Source of the DNA: Nemertoderma westbladi
Lineage: Eukaryota; Xenacoelomorpha; Nemertodermatida; Nemertodermatidae
DNA length: 64,000 nt
Reading direction: 5' to 3'
NCBI GenBank assembly: GCA_032718475.1
Contig: JAUCBJ010007524.1
Coordinates: 236,637-300,636, forward strand
How positions within the stretch are numbered: the first letter of the stretch is position 1; each line of letters starts with the position of its first letter. Under the pieces are notes generated by a model. It searched no databases, was not told where the DNA came from, and saw only the letters and a list, made by a program, of their open reading frames with translations. The position numbers were made by a program, and so were the translations under genes. Positions 32,647 through 44,499 of the stretch are shown here, one piece after another.

Positions 32647-34104
32647 TAGCATGTGGAGTGGGCGTGTGACTATATCATTTTATATTTGTTTTTATTTTAT
32701 ATTTATGTATGTATTATTATGTAATTTTAATATAATCGTTTTCTTTAATTTTATTTAGTAGAATGTTATTTTAGAATATTTAGTAAATTAGTGCAATATA
32801 TTAGTGTTTATTACGTATTTAATTACTTACAATATATTTAGTGCGACGGCAAGAAATAATTATTTTTCTCTTTCCTTACTGTCCGTATTATATTATAAAT
32901 GCGAGACTATAGTAAGATGAAATGTCCGTACTTCTTAAAGTACAATAAAGCCACTACTATATTTAAGTATTATTGGTAGGCAGAGTATTAGGAATACAAA
33001 GTTCAGATCCTCGTGTCTCGGCTAAACCAAGCTCTGGGTAGACCTTGGAAACGACTTGCCTCTTCACACTGACATTGCTTCGTGCGATATTGCTCTTCTA
33101 CCTAATAACAAATAATACATATAGTAGCGTGATGTCCCTCTAACAGTAGCGTAAATCGCAAATAAATCTGTTAAACTTTTTGACCATCTGTAATTCTAGT
33201 CGATTAAGATATCTTAGTATTTATCGATATTCTTAGAAGGACTATTTTATAGAATTAAGGATCCTAAGTCCCCAGATATGCTCTGGAATAAAATTTGTGT
33301 CAATTTAACATCAAATAATAAAATTCACGGGAATAAATTTAAATTCATATTCAAATGAATTTCATAAATTGTCATTTGTGCAATTTATAACATTCCCAAA
33401 ATTCCAGTAATTAATAGATCATGGGAGCGGAGATTCATATTGAGTGTACTAGAGTGCGAGAATCTCCAACATATAGTCAATAGCCGATAAAATTTATAAA
33501 ATCATGCATAAAGAGGGTATTGACAACTAAAGAATTACTATTAAATAACATCCCAGATCTGTATGCATGAGAATTACCCTAATTCTACCGCTAGTTTTCC
33601 ATAATGTCACCATGGCAACACCCACGCTAGAATTAGAAGCAAGTTAAAGGAACAATAAAAGGCTTGCCCCATTGCGTAGCCTAAGAGGATACATAGCGCA
33701 CTATTAGTATCCAAGGATACATAGTAATAACGTGACATTCTGGAAGACACTGACTAACGAACAAATGGCCTGCATGTGTGCAGTAAGTAATGATTGTATG
33801 GAATTTGTGCGTTTATAGGTGAATGTTACTACTAAAGTGTGTTTACAGTAGCTAATCGCAATTGTAAAGTAGCCCTAACTCTACCGAGATAACCTCAAGT
33901 GGATTCAAGCTTTTGGGACGGACAGTGGTGGGACTTGTGCCGGTTATCGTTGTCGTGCTATTGCTACATGTTGGCGTAAACACCGCGACAACGGTACATC
34001 GGCGCTGAGAAACCCACTGTCCGGGGGCAAAGCCTAGTAGGCAGCGACGCCCGCTTGCCTAAAATATTAACTCATATTGATATTAATAAACTCAGATAGC
34101 AGAT
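32647..34104 (+). other. Noncoding spacer of BEL-like copy 2
   Basis: AT-rich, without coding potential, and collinear with 22780-24337 in copy 1. The recurrent word GGGAGCGG occurs at 33423. The 1.4-kb spacer separates the polyprotein from the third ORF in both copies. Confidence 0.55.
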
Positions 34105-35555
34105 ATGACGGAATTGATAGAAGATGACCTTGGTATCAGGGAGCGATATACTCTACCTTTACAAGCGTTTGTGGATAGCTTGATACGCGGTGAAGCCGAT
34201 CCGACTATTACGGAGGACGATGGTCGTTATATCGAACCGCCGATGTCCCAGGAACAACTTACGCGTGAATTGGACTATAGAAAATTCACCGCTCGCTATA
34301 CGAATCGTAATGGTACGTATATGGACTTCTTAACTACCGGCCATCCTACCGATTTACATGATACGGACGATGTATACACCGAAAGGGAAATGGTTCTATT
34401 TAAATATCATACCCAGCGGAGTCGTAACAATAAACCGAGAATAGATCACGAAAATTATATTCGTAACAGACTGGGAAGACGAACCCATATGTTTAGAATC
34501 TGAAGAGATTCAGCCCCCCACGTCTCGGAGTAGCGATAGCGACTACATATGAGAATGGTATCAAGGTCCACAGTGTCTCACTGCGTACGATTATCGCCAT
34601 GCCAACTATGTTTCTCGGCAACGTTGTCGGTTATGCGCATCGAGAGACCACGATACGCCCATGGACACCAACGTCCGCTGCTCCTATTTCCAAGAACAAC
34701 CGACTATGGAAATTTATTGCGCGTATTACAGACTCAATAACTTGCACATTTTTGCGGTTTGCCCTCAATTTATGACTCAATGTCACCATTGTCAACTAAA
34801 GGGACGCGCCAGTTTCGATTGCCCTTTTTAATCACGATTTGGAAAGCGTAGATGAAATGATCACACTACGTTACATCAGAGCTTGGGAAGCGAACGCTGA
34901 TTTACATTGTGATTCGCGCCATCGTTATTATCCTGGACGCGCTTACGAAGGAGTTTATGCGTTCCATCCTTATCTATTCGCTTCTGTCGAACAGAAATCA
35001 CGCGTATCGAGTTACGAACTACTGAAGCGCGTCGGAGAATGTATTTCAACCAAGTTCGTACGCAAATTTCTCAGGAGGGTTAATCCTAGCAACCTTCATT
35101 CCTATAACTTAATCAGTTATATCCGTCAGGACCCGGACTATGGAGACTTATTTGTTAACTCATACCCCGAGTTACAGGAAGTATATCGACGGCCTTACGA
35201 GTACCGAGCCCGCGAACGCGAGTTAGAAAGAACCATTAAACCAAGGAAGTTTTTAACTGCCTATGGTCCACCCACGGCCCTCGTTCAGACCACTCGTAAA
35301 GGACCCGTAAGAGCGGCTGTCTTGAAACGAGCTCTCAAAGCCGTTAGACCCCTCTCCCCGGACGTTGATGTCAATCAACCCGGTACTTCGACCGGCGGAT
35401 GCACCGATCGTAATCCCATACCTTCTGATGCAATCATATTGCACCCTTCACCCAGGAGTTATGGCCCTCCTCGTAAAGTGGCTCGCCCCAAAGAGAAAAG
35501 GACTCTTGCTAGCTTTAAAAAACTGCGTAAACGCCGTCCGCGCAAGAAAGACTAA
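34105..35555 (+). pseudogene. Third ORF of BEL-like copy 2, Cys-rich and basic, frameshifted
   Basis: Coding-like sequence in three successive frames. The first frame (34105-34503, 133 codons) begins MTELIEDDLGIRERYTLPLQ. The second (about 34490-34830) has a Cys cluster CRLCASRDHDTPMDTNVRC and a knuckle-like CHHCQLKGRASFDC, in which Arg replaces the expected His, and one TGA at about 34550. The third (about 34836-35555) includes SRHRYYPGRAYEGVYAFHPY and ends in a strongly basic tail KKLRKRRPRKKD. No signal peptide or membrane segment is seen, so it is unlikely to be an envelope gene. A homologous remnant follows copy 1. A nucleic-acid-binding accessory protein is the most I can infer; I do not recognise the family. 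Confidence 0.55.
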
Positions 35556-36211
35556 CTGTTTAGAGTATTTTTATATTTTAGAAACTGTGATTTTGTATAT
35601 TTTATAGACTTAAATCCCATTTTCTGGGAGCGGTGTAAAAGCTTTTGTGGGATAACTGATTCGTTTGCCTTGCTGGCCAGTTCCCCCCCGGTCGCTAGAA
35701 TACTCTAAAAGGGATCTATAGGTAAAATAGTGCAAGCTACCAGCTTATTGGCTGATGTGCTGTACGGAGGTATCTGGGTTCCGTTTAATCGGCCAACCAG
35801 CTTAGGGAGGTTGCCTTAGCCCTGCTGTCCGTATCGGCCAATAGAATTTGAGTGGGCGTTGATTTCGACCTATCCCAGAGCTACTGAACTGAATTTTCCT
35901 ATCTCACTGCTCATCCTCTGTGTTGGACGGGAGCTTCGGGGAATAAGGGTAGTTGGTATCCTCGTATAGTAAGGTAGTCATATGATTTTATATGATTCTG
36001 TTGTTGTGTTCCCATTTTTCGCCATAACACCGGCTTTTTGGGAAGAACTCTAGTAAAACTGCTTAAATTATCGAAAGTATAAACTGTTATCTAATCGATC
36101 AATCACGACCTAATTACTTATCTGATCTAATTAACTCACTATTAATCATATTGTTTGTACTGTTATTTACCGTCAGTTATTAATTGTATCTATTTGTTGA
36201 TGGAAATATTG
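35556..36211. other. Region after the third ORF, possible 3' LTR
   Basis: A purine-rich TCTGGGAGCGG (about 35623-35633) is immediately followed by TGTAAAAGC. A stretch ending CATAACA at 36029 would give a TG...CA unit of about 396 bp, as expected for a 3' LTR after a polypurine tract. No second copy was found upstream of 28084, so this is unproven. Several ATTGG/CCAAT-type words occur within it. Confidence 0.25.
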
Positions 36212-36845
36212 CTCTTTGGAGAATACGGATAAATCACCCAAAATTCCCAATTTTCTTGATACACTACAGGTTAGAGAGACAGGCTATATATAACAATTGC
36301 GATTTATATTAATGTGGTGTGTATTGAATCTAATGTTATTTAGCAGACCCTACATGAGTCAATTGCTGCTCTCTTTATGTGTGATCAAATTTACTGACGG
36401 TCGGCAGAATAGTGTGCATGATTGTGATTGGTAACAAAGCATTTCCTAAAGAATGCGCCTTATACTTTAATCATAAGCAGTATCGTTGCGTTTAGTATAA
36501 GTCCTAGTTCTGTTTAAATAGATAAAGCGCCACGTCCTAAAGGAACTGTTAATATTTCCCGAAAGCCAATAATATCTGTCAGAAATTAATTATTAACGAT
36601 CAATCGAATAATACAGTAGGTTTACACTGCAACCTTACACTGCAATAATAAAATTTAAGCAGCCGAATTCAGCCTCCCGGGTGTAGATCCATCGGGTGAA
36701 TGATCGCGCATGGGCTGGCTTCGGGTAATGTTTTGTTTATTAGCATAAAATATTGTCGTATGCTAAAGGTGTTTTAATTAACTAAAAGACATATAAATTT
36801 TGGCAGGTTAAACTGCTAAAGGTCTACAAAAGCGCGAACATAATG
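36212..36845 (+). repeat. ~630-bp dispersed repeat, direct copy
   Basis: Matches the reverse complement of 46668-47290 over its length, with shared words such as GATAAAGCGCCACGTCCTAA, GACCCTACATGAGTCA and AATCTAATGTTATTT. No coding capacity is evident. The pair lies about 10 kb apart in opposite orientation. Confidence 0.75.
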
Positions 36846-38640
36846 TATATAGTTTTTAAATGTGATGTTTGCCCTAAACGAAAGAAATATAAAAGAGGAA
36901 TTAGCCCAAAAGAAAACCTAACATAGCAGAGTGAGTAACCTTATTGTAGATCTACCCTTAGGAAGCACTGGGAGAGCAATCAGCTTATGGGGTAATACAT
37001 TAGAAACCCACAGCTTATGTGTGAGTACACATTGCCTTTCCTTATAGCCTACTAGTAAAATTTGGCAACCAACACGTTTTACTGTGACTGTGTATAATTC
37101 TGACATATTAAGCCATATTTCATCTGTGAACACCAGCTGTTATTTACCATTGCTTTTAATTTCGCGAAAAAATAATTTAAAAAAACGAAAGATATCGAAT
37201 ACCACACATAGAATCGATCTGATATTTTGTAACGCGATTATGAACCACCAAAGCAATGTACTTGCAAAATTTCAACAAAATCGCCAGGCAGGAAGTGCCT
37301 GAACCTGGATGTAAGTATCCCGCGGTCGAGCGGGCTCCTAATAACTATATTGGAGTCCACTTTATAAAATATTTATTAAATTGAAATCAAATGGCGAGCG
37401 AAGCGAGCAGAGAAATTTTTTTCACATTTTCGCTTTATGACACCACAACCCCTGTTCGTTAACCACGTTCCACAACCCCTGTCTTTTCAATGATTTGTCC
37501 TACAGTATTTTTTACACGATTTACACGAATGCTCCTGACATTTCCCCAGCGCCCCTGGGTGACTGCGCTCGGGGGAACGCCCCCCCCCCCCCCCCATATT
37601 ACCCCTCGCAACGGCTTTGGCTACCCAGCCGAAATTTAGGCTGGAGATTTTAAAGGTCGCTTTGGGTGTGTCCCTCAGGTTCTTTATGTAATACTTGATA
37701 CAAGCTTTGGGTGTGTCTCAGGTTCTTTATGTAATACTTGATATAAGCTTTGGGTTAATTAACTAAGGCCGATATAGTGAGTAAACTGTAATATATAATA
37801 CCGGTAATATTTCTATGATAAATTGATACGATAGTGATTGTAAGGAATTGGGCACGGTGTACGGACAATTCCGACCGACAAATTATCTTCTGAAATAAGG
37901 ACGTTTATTTTACCACCATGGGTTTCTACTGTACCACATAAAATAATAATAGATAGGACACAAGTATACTAGGATAAGTTAATTAGGATATTGAAACATT
38001 TTGGCGTGGTCCAGTGCATATAAATATAGTGCACGTTTAAGGGTTGACGCAGAGGTTGGAATGGGTGGCGTGATCCTTTCCTAACGCCTTACCGCTACAC
38101 AAAAGGCAGACACACGTAGGCGTAGCTCTCCAACAGTTTCCACTCCGACAAATCTTGTGACAAGATAAGATCAATTGGAGAGATACTGAGCTGCGGCACT
38201 GCGTCTACAGTATATCCGGTTAGCGGGCCCAGTGCCAGTGAGATAATTATATCGCTAATATCGGGCTAATATCAAATGATCTTTTGACAAATTATAAATT
38301 TGTGTCGGAATTGTCCGGATCCAGCATAAGACAATTCCACCGTAGAATTTATAATTACTACTTAGCTACATATTTTAACGGCTTTTCTACAGAAAGCTGC
38401 TAACATGTATACTGTAATTGCGCGACCTAGTCAGTGACGGCTTAAAGGATAAACAGCGAGTCTGAACCTGGACCTTGCATGAAGGTTGTAGGTGTTCAGC
38501 AAGCCAATCAGATTCTTCTCTTCTCAATGAAACTACATTAGTTGTGTTTAAGTTTTCCATTGTGGAGAATGGTAGAGCAGAGTAATGCAAGCAAAGCAAA
38601 CAGTCGGCCGAGGCCGGAGGCGACCCGAAGGCTCCTCTTT
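36846..38640. other. Noncoding repeat-rich region
   Basis: No gene seen. About 36930-37310 resembles 41935-42190 (CCCTTAGG.AGC.CTGGGA, then CAGCT.ATGGG). A 16-base C run is at 37580-37595. A direct repeat of about 45 bp (GCTTTGGGTGTGTC...CAGGTTCTTTATG) occupies 37659-37755. Confidence 0.45.
37659..37755 (+). repeat. ~45-bp tandem duplication
   Basis: GCTTTGGGTGTGTC starts at 37659 and 37704, followed each time by CAGGTTCTTTATGTAATACT; a third partial start lies at 37747. Confidence 0.85.
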
Positions 38641-38760
38641 TTATAGCTGCTACCCGAGGGTAAGACTCCTATCTCTAGAATTGCCGTTTTTCGTTAGTTT
38701 TGTCGAACAAATACGTCTAGCCCGGCGCCCAACCTACTGAGCTAGCCCCGCCTGGGGAAA
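38640..38760 (-). mobile_element. tRNA-like SINE head
   Basis: On the minus strand GGGGCTAGCTCAGTAGGTTG matches a tRNA A box and D-arm; GGCGCCGGGCTAGAC follows. A weak B-box-like TTGTTCGACAAA lies about 40 bases later. The structure is too diverged for a functional tRNA. Limits are uncertain. Confidence 0.45.
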
Positions 38761-39329
38761 TAATAACTATTTACTTACAGTACTATTAATATTAGTTGAG
38801 TTCATGTGAGTTAATTTACAAACATAATTAGAACACAAATTAATGGCGACTAAACCAATAGTAAATGAAAATCATCGCAATAAGACTGCATCAGGCTAGT
38901 AAACGCAGGATAACGAAAATCAAACAGAAAATGTAAGAAATACACTATCGATGGATATTGACTAAAAATAATTATTGTAGTACACAGGTAATTCAAAATG
39001 ACGGCAGCCAATGTACGTTTTTGGAAAGAAAACTTTCATTTTCGAATTTGATATAGGCCTAGAGTATAAAATTAACTTTTATATATATAATATTTAGATA
39101 TATATACGATTTTCAATTTCATTTTCAATTTTTGACAATTAAAATGTCATTTTTAATAATAAGGCATGCCGAGGAAACAACTAAAATACATTGTAATAAA
39201 ATTAGTTACATAATTAAAGAAAAGGGCAAATTCTTAGATTGAGTTTCTCATACAATCATCATTGTATTTGTAATAGGTATTAATGGAGAACCTATTTAGA
39301 AAAGGTTTCTCCCTAGTATTTAACTAGAG

Positions 39330-40720
39330 ACGGGCCTAACGGCCCGTGAAGAAAGTCGTAGGAGACAGTACGTGTCAAGTAAAAGCTTTTTGTTCTGTCT
39401 GATAATCAATTAGTGTGGGGGTAGTCCCGGTGGTGTACGAGAAATTTTCTAGACAACTTCAAACTATAATTATTATGTTGTAATCATCTAATGAATTATA
39501 AAAGCTGTTGTGATTATAGAAGATAGAGAGCTGTTAGCGAAATGATTATTTTGTTCTATCGGATAGAGTAGTCAGAGAGGAGTCGAGGTGTCAATTGATT
39601 AATAATAATAACAGCAGTTGTCATGAATTCAATACAATCGCTCACAAGAAGTGATAAAGACACATTCGTTCTTATTTTTGTAATAAATAAAACAAGTTGA
39701 GAAGTTTCAATGTAAACCGAGATTAACAATTTACACTGTTCAATGTAAACCACGATATTAATTAATAAATACAACAATTATAGTATTATTATAACAGATT
39801 TTTATATTTAAACTATAATGTTAGCCTTATGGAGAATCATTATGAGGCTGAGTAAACATTCAGCCTTATCAACATACAGCCTCCACAGTATTAATGTTGG
39901 CACAAAGATTTTAAAATAAAACAATAATTAGACGAGAGCTTGAGAGCACAGTACAATCAATAGTAGCCAACACACTGTAAGCGGGGGTTTGGGGGCGGTA
40001 GCCCCCAAGAAAAGAAGCGGGGGTTTGGGGGCGGCAGCTCCCAATTAAAAGAAATTAAAATAATTAAAGGAATTAAAAGAAAAAAAACAAAATTTGACTA
40101 TAAAAATGTTTCTTTTATAATTTTGAAAAACTTGTCTAGATACAACTTGTCCTGTAACCAACCATCTTTAACTTTTGTTTATTGCTTTGATGCACCCAGA
40201 TTAATTTTAACACTTTAACTGGGGGGGAAGTGTCCGGGGGGCAAGTGTCCGGGGGGAAGTGTCCGGGGGGGAAGTGTCCTACTTGGGCGGGGGGAAGTGT
40301 CCGGGGGGGAAGTGTCCGGGGGGGAAGTGTCCGGGGGGGAAGTGTCCTAGATCCAAGTACTTCTTTGTTAGTTGCCCTTCCTATTGAATGCATTACCAGG
40401 CCATCTCTATACATTTTTCATGAGTGCCAGCTGGTGTTTTTATCATTGCGCTTATGTCAATTTTCGTGTTTTGGAGCTATTTTTCGAAATAAAACAAGTT
40501 GAGATGTTTCAATTTAAACCGTGACTTCACAAGTACCCTTAGAAATATACAGTATTTTCATGGTCCATGCAAAATTTCATCAAAATCGTTAGAGCCGTTT
40601 TTGCTCTAGGTCAGTAGCCAGTAGCCAGTAGTCAGTAGCCAGTAGCTTTTTTTTCTTACAGTAATAATTAAAGACGGCGTCAAGACGCCGTGAAGGAACC
40701 GAAGTTAAACCAAAACAAAA
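39330..40720. other. Noncoding region with hairpins and G-rich repeats
   Basis: No gene seen. Two short hairpins end in GTGAAG: ACGGGCCTAACGGCCCGT near 39334 and GACGGCGTCAAGACGCCGTG near 40675. Two G-rich hairpin words (GGGGGTTTGGGGGCGG) are at about 39978 and 40019. Bases 40370-40500 resemble 42107-42200. A period-7 CAGTAGC run lies at 40612-40647. Confidence 0.45.
40220..40348 (+). repeat. GGGGGGAAGTGTCC tandem repeat
   Basis: Eight or nine units of about 14-15 bp (GGGGGGAAGTGTCC with variable G number), interrupted once by TACTTGGGC. Open frames across it (Gly/Ser/Val repeats) are artefacts. Confidence 0.9.
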
Positions 40721-41084
40721 ACTAATATTTTTACAGGCCATAAGCCGCTAACTATTTTTTTCAGGATATCAACTCTAAACCAGTTTCGAATCGGAGCCCC
40801 TGGTTACGAATTTGGATTTCCAATTACGAATTTGAATACCTGGTTACAAATCTGTATTTTTCGCATTACGAATCAATGTGTGTTTGGTTAAAAATATTAG
40901 CACCTTGTCACGAATTGATGTCCCTGGTTACAATTTGTTACAAATGGTTGCAAATATCACATAGCACCCAAGTATCAGGCAGCACTACCTATACTAATAC
41001 TGTAACTTGCACGTATGTTCAGCATTTATAATAAAAAATTGCACCAAGGTAGTGAACAAAGGAGACAGCTGTTTTGCTCTTAGA

Positions 41085-41177
41085 CAGCTGTTATTTGCGT
41101 CGAATTTCCCCTGGGGAGGGATGCATTTTTATTGCGTCCAGTTCCCCCACCCCCCCCCCCCCCCCCCCCCCCCCCCC
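41085..41177 (-). mobile_element. MITE-like element, truncated inverted copy D
   Basis: Plus-strand AATTTCCCCTGGGGAGGGAT followed by GCATTTTTATTGCGTCCAGT and a C run is the reverse complement of the left end of the MITE family. It shows the terminal sequence G-run + AACTGGACGCAATAAAAA. The rest of the element is missing. Confidence 0.6.
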
Positions 41178-42208
41178 TATCTGGAACAAAGTTAGTTAGC
41201 AAACTATTGTAATATCTCATAATCTGTTCCTAATAATTATTAAAGCAGTTAGGGCAACATATATCATGTCTACATCAAAATTATATCTGATACCAAACAC
41301 CACTCATAGTATTAATGTTGCTAAAACATAATTAGACCTCCAAACTCTCATTTTAATTGAACATTGCAAGTAGTATAGTTTATCAATAGTACCCTACAGT
41401 TAGGTTCATATATGGCGAGTCAGAACTGCGATTAACTTAGGAACTTAGGTGTAGGTTTCAGTGTATGTGTGTGTCGGAAGCCAATATCAGAATATATAAC
41501 TAGCCATAGTATAATTATAATTGTTCGCTGAGATGGGTTGTAGCTTCTGCTGCACGAAGGCCTCACTCGTGTACACTCTATAACTAAAAAGTCATTCAGG
41601 TGGCCAGCTTTTCCCAGGAACCTACTGTAATAGACATTCGCATTCATTGAATCCAGGGCAACAGTTTGTGTTGGATTAAAGGAGCTATCAGCTGGGTAAA
41701 ATGTTATACAGAGACATGTAGATCCCACTCTGTATTCCTTCTGGTTTGCCAGATTAATATAATTAATTTTTGCCAAGCAAGTCATTAACCTACCTCCCTC
41801 TCGGATTTTTAAATACATAAATTATTATTAGCTGAGGAGAATAGTACCATTACTAGTAACCAAACCAACACTCATTAGAAGCATCCTATGTGTGTAACTA
41901 AAATTCATTCCGCTGACCCACCACCTAACACAGCGCACGCAGTGAGTCAGTCACCTTGTGGATATTCCCTTAGGTAGCCCTGGGAAGGTTATTCAGCTGA
42001 TGGGATAATAGATTACAAACTAACCAAGTTAATATTTGCTTATACAGTAGTCCGGATTGAAAGAGTGAGTGATTAAAATTAAAAACTTGGCACAGAAAGT
42101 ACATCCTTGTATGTTTGGCCCTTCCTTAGTAGGCCATCTCTATCTATTTTTCATATGCTCCAGCTGGTGTTTTATCATTGCGCCTATGGCGTTTTTTCGT
42201 TTATGACT

Positions 42209-42210
<2 letters not shown>

Positions 42211-42242
<32 letters not shown>
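42211..42242 (+). repeat. 32-base G homopolymer
   Basis: The longest G/C run in the window. It follows TTTATGACTGA and is not attached to an identifiable MITE body, though a MITE-like TTTCCCCATGGAGAG occurs at about 42380. Assembly length errors are likely at such runs. Confidence 0.9.
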
Positions 42243-42243
<1 letters not shown>

Positions 42244-42717
42244 TCTAGGCGAATTAACAATATTAATTATCAATAATTGTAATGGAGAAGTTTACATCGC
42301 ACCAAGACAATAAAGGAAAGTCAATAGGGACATGTTACAGTTAAATTTTTGGTGGTAAATCAGATGTTATTTGGTCGATTTCCCCATGGAGAGTGAAATC
42401 CCCCCCACCCCCCGCTCATATTGTGTAAGTATACAATGCATGAACCGATACAATCTGCCAGTCTACTTTACTATATTAATTTTTTATTCATGACATGATT
42501 TGTTTGAGAGGTTGCCATGCAACCGTAGATCAATTACACGTTTTAGGTGATCTATTAATTGTTAACTTTACTGAGGCTGAACAGTCTTACTTCGCTATTC
42601 AAGGTAAAGTTGTCCTCTAAAGACATATTGTGGTCTATATATGGGCCGGGATAAAGTATTGAAAAGTAATAATAACCCCGGGCTAAACAATTAAAAATAA
42701 GTTAATCCCCTTAATAT

Positions 42718-43426
42718 TTAGGTGGATTGGCCGCTTGAAACACCATTCACTCTATTAGAACAACAAAACTTCCTTATGCCCCTGGCCATTGTCTCCCTGT
42801 AAGACTTCGAAGACGCCGAATAAATTAGAACATTCCAGAAACTGTTAATGTAACCAACCCAAGTAAATGCGAAGTTCAGTTCGACTGATAATGGAGTGTC
42901 GACAATGAGATTGATCACCTGTAGTAGGCCATAGGGTAACCAGGAAACCATGTAGCCACCCACCACCACCCCGAGAATCAACATCGTTTCGTGTCTGGAT
43001 TTAACCAATTCTTTTGCGAGGCTTCCTTCGTTGCTCATCCGAATTACGGCGACATGTTGTCTACGTATCGCGTTGGCATGGCGCCGTCCAATCACGTAAA
43101 CTCGAGTGTATATCGCTATCAGGATCATAGTGGGTGCGACCATAAACAGACCAAACGCAGCACTGGTAAAGTAGATTTGTTCTTGCAGTTTCTGTTGTTG
43201 ATAGTACCTCGTGTAGCAGTTGGACATCGTCGGATGGAAAACCATAATTCCCATATCTCCATTCGAGGATGGGACAAGAAACGATGTTCCTGTTGCTATG
43301 GCAACGAATGTCCATGTTGCCAGAATAACAAATATTGCCCTGTTTCTCGTAAATATGCGGTCGAATTTCAAGGCGAACTCGATACTAAACCAACGCTCTA
43401 TGGATACCTCGAGTAGCATCAGGATA
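42718..43426 (-). CDS. Class A GPCR, 3'-terminal exon (TM3 end to C-tail)
   Basis: The frame encodes the cytoplasmic end of TM3 (LLEVSIERWF, with ERW at the DRY position), TM4 (IFVILATWTFVAIATGTSF), TM5 (FGLFMVAPTMILIAIYTRVY with the conserved Pro), a basic third loop, TM6 (VVVGGYMVSWLPYGLLQVI, with SWLP for CWxP) and TM7 (FNFAFTWVGYINSFWNVLIY-like, NVLIY for NPxxY). A Cys-Cys pair after helix 8 may be palmitoylated. There is no in-frame ATG upstream: the open frame only starts with GTG after a TGA. A good acceptor (CTGTTATAG on the minus strand, ending at 43427) suggests the exon begins at 43426. TM1-TM3 are not visible nearby, so upstream exons are distant or lost. Ligand unknown; a pseudogene is possible. 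Confidence 0.72.
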
Positions 43427-43479
43427 CTATAACAGTTTTTAAAAAGGGAGTGGCACTCATCCACATGACGTCATTAACT

Positions 43480-44490
43480 ATTTTTATTTACCGTCTCGTA
43501 TCTTTACTTTCTTATGGCTTATTCCGGAAAGTATTCCGTATAAGTATATAATTTTTGAACTTTAAATTTGTCAATAATATTTTTACTATTTTTCAAAACA
43601 ATTTTCAAGTTTTCAAAAAAAGCACTGTTTTTTTCTCGTAAAATATGTTATAACCGTTGAACAATTACAAAACTAAAAAAAAGTGCACGAATTTTATTAT
43701 TGCGCACACTAGTAGCTTTCATTTGATGCAAAAAACCTACAAATTAGTTTAAAAATGGCGGAGGAGTAGTTTTTTATAAATGAAAAAATACCATTCAGAG
43801 ATAATTGCCTTTAAAGTTTGATCCTTCCTTCGCAAAAACTGTCCGTTATGGTGATGTAAGTCAATATACAGAAGCAACACAAAAGCATAAAAAGTCATGC
43901 TAAGATTTTAGCTATGGGGGTTTTCCTGGTCGCTGATTTCATTTCTGAGTTAACTTTTCATTTTTAATAAATTCTAGTAGTTAGTATTTTTGTCTCTCTG
44001 TGGGTCTTTCTGACTATCCGACAATCTGTCAGTCAAATATAAGAAAAATGCTAACTAAGGTTTAGCTCTAGGGATTTTTCTGGTCGCAGAATCCATTTCG
44101 AGTGTCAGTTTTAACATTTGATGACTTCCAAGTTGTCTGTTTGGCTGTCGGTTAAATTTTGACGGACAGACTGACAGGCACACAGACAGGAACGACGACG
44201 CCAAATTTGAATACTGATATCACGAATGAAGTCACGCACCAAGAAAACCCATATAGGAAATTTTTTAGACAGATTGTATGAATTCTATTATTTTGGAGAC
44301 ATACTGACGGACAGACCGACAGTAAAATCTGTCATATCTCATGAGTCATATGTCGAGAAGTATGACAGATCTGGCTAAACGGTTTCAATATTTGGAATCT
44401 TGATTAAAATCTGCTCTAGTTGAAAATATCTTTATATACAGTATTAACAAATTTGTTAATAGTTATTTGTTAACAATGAATAGAATGAGA
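43480..44490. other. Noncoding region with dispersed GGTCGCTGAT-type repeats
   Basis: GGGGTTTTCCTGGTCGCTGA at about 43917 and a similar GGGATTTTTCTGGTCGCAGA at about 44072 are diverged units related to 25075-25570. Several GACGGACAGAC words recur at 44160-44310. No gene seen. Confidence 0.4.
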
Positions 44491-44499
44491 TTGACCCCC

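Larger units (their letters stand above)
40720..42700. other. Noncoding repeat-rich region upstream of the GPCR exon
   Basis: No confirmed gene. 40780-40940 has loose repeats of GGTTACGAATTT. 41085-41177 is a truncated inverted MITE copy ending in a 28-base C run. 42211-42242 is a 32-base G run. A 128-codon minus frame at 41432-41818 has no recognisable domain and its end overlaps a dispersed repeat shared with 2278-2375. Confidence 0.4.

Noticed and set aside
34839-34850. Independent gene start at 34839
   Set aside because: The start is TTG, and coding-like sequence continues from the preceding frame, so it is part of a frameshifted longer ORF.
34105-35555. Envelope gene for the BEL-like element
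   Set aside because: No signal peptide, membrane segment or cleavage site; a basic tail and Cys clusters instead.
14637-35640. A clear LTR pair for either BEL-like copy
   Set aside because: Leader and trailer regions were compared by eye and no long identical pair was found.
40230-40502. Gly/Ser/Val-rich frame at 40.2 kb
   Set aside because: Translation of the GGGGGGAAGTGTCC repeat.
41432-41818. 128-codon minus frame as a gene
   Set aside because: No domain recognised and part of it lies in a dispersed repeat also found at 2278-2375.
43455-43464. Start of the GPCR at 43464
   Set aside because: The codon is GTG immediately after an in-frame TGA upstream; a splice acceptor is the more likely boundary.
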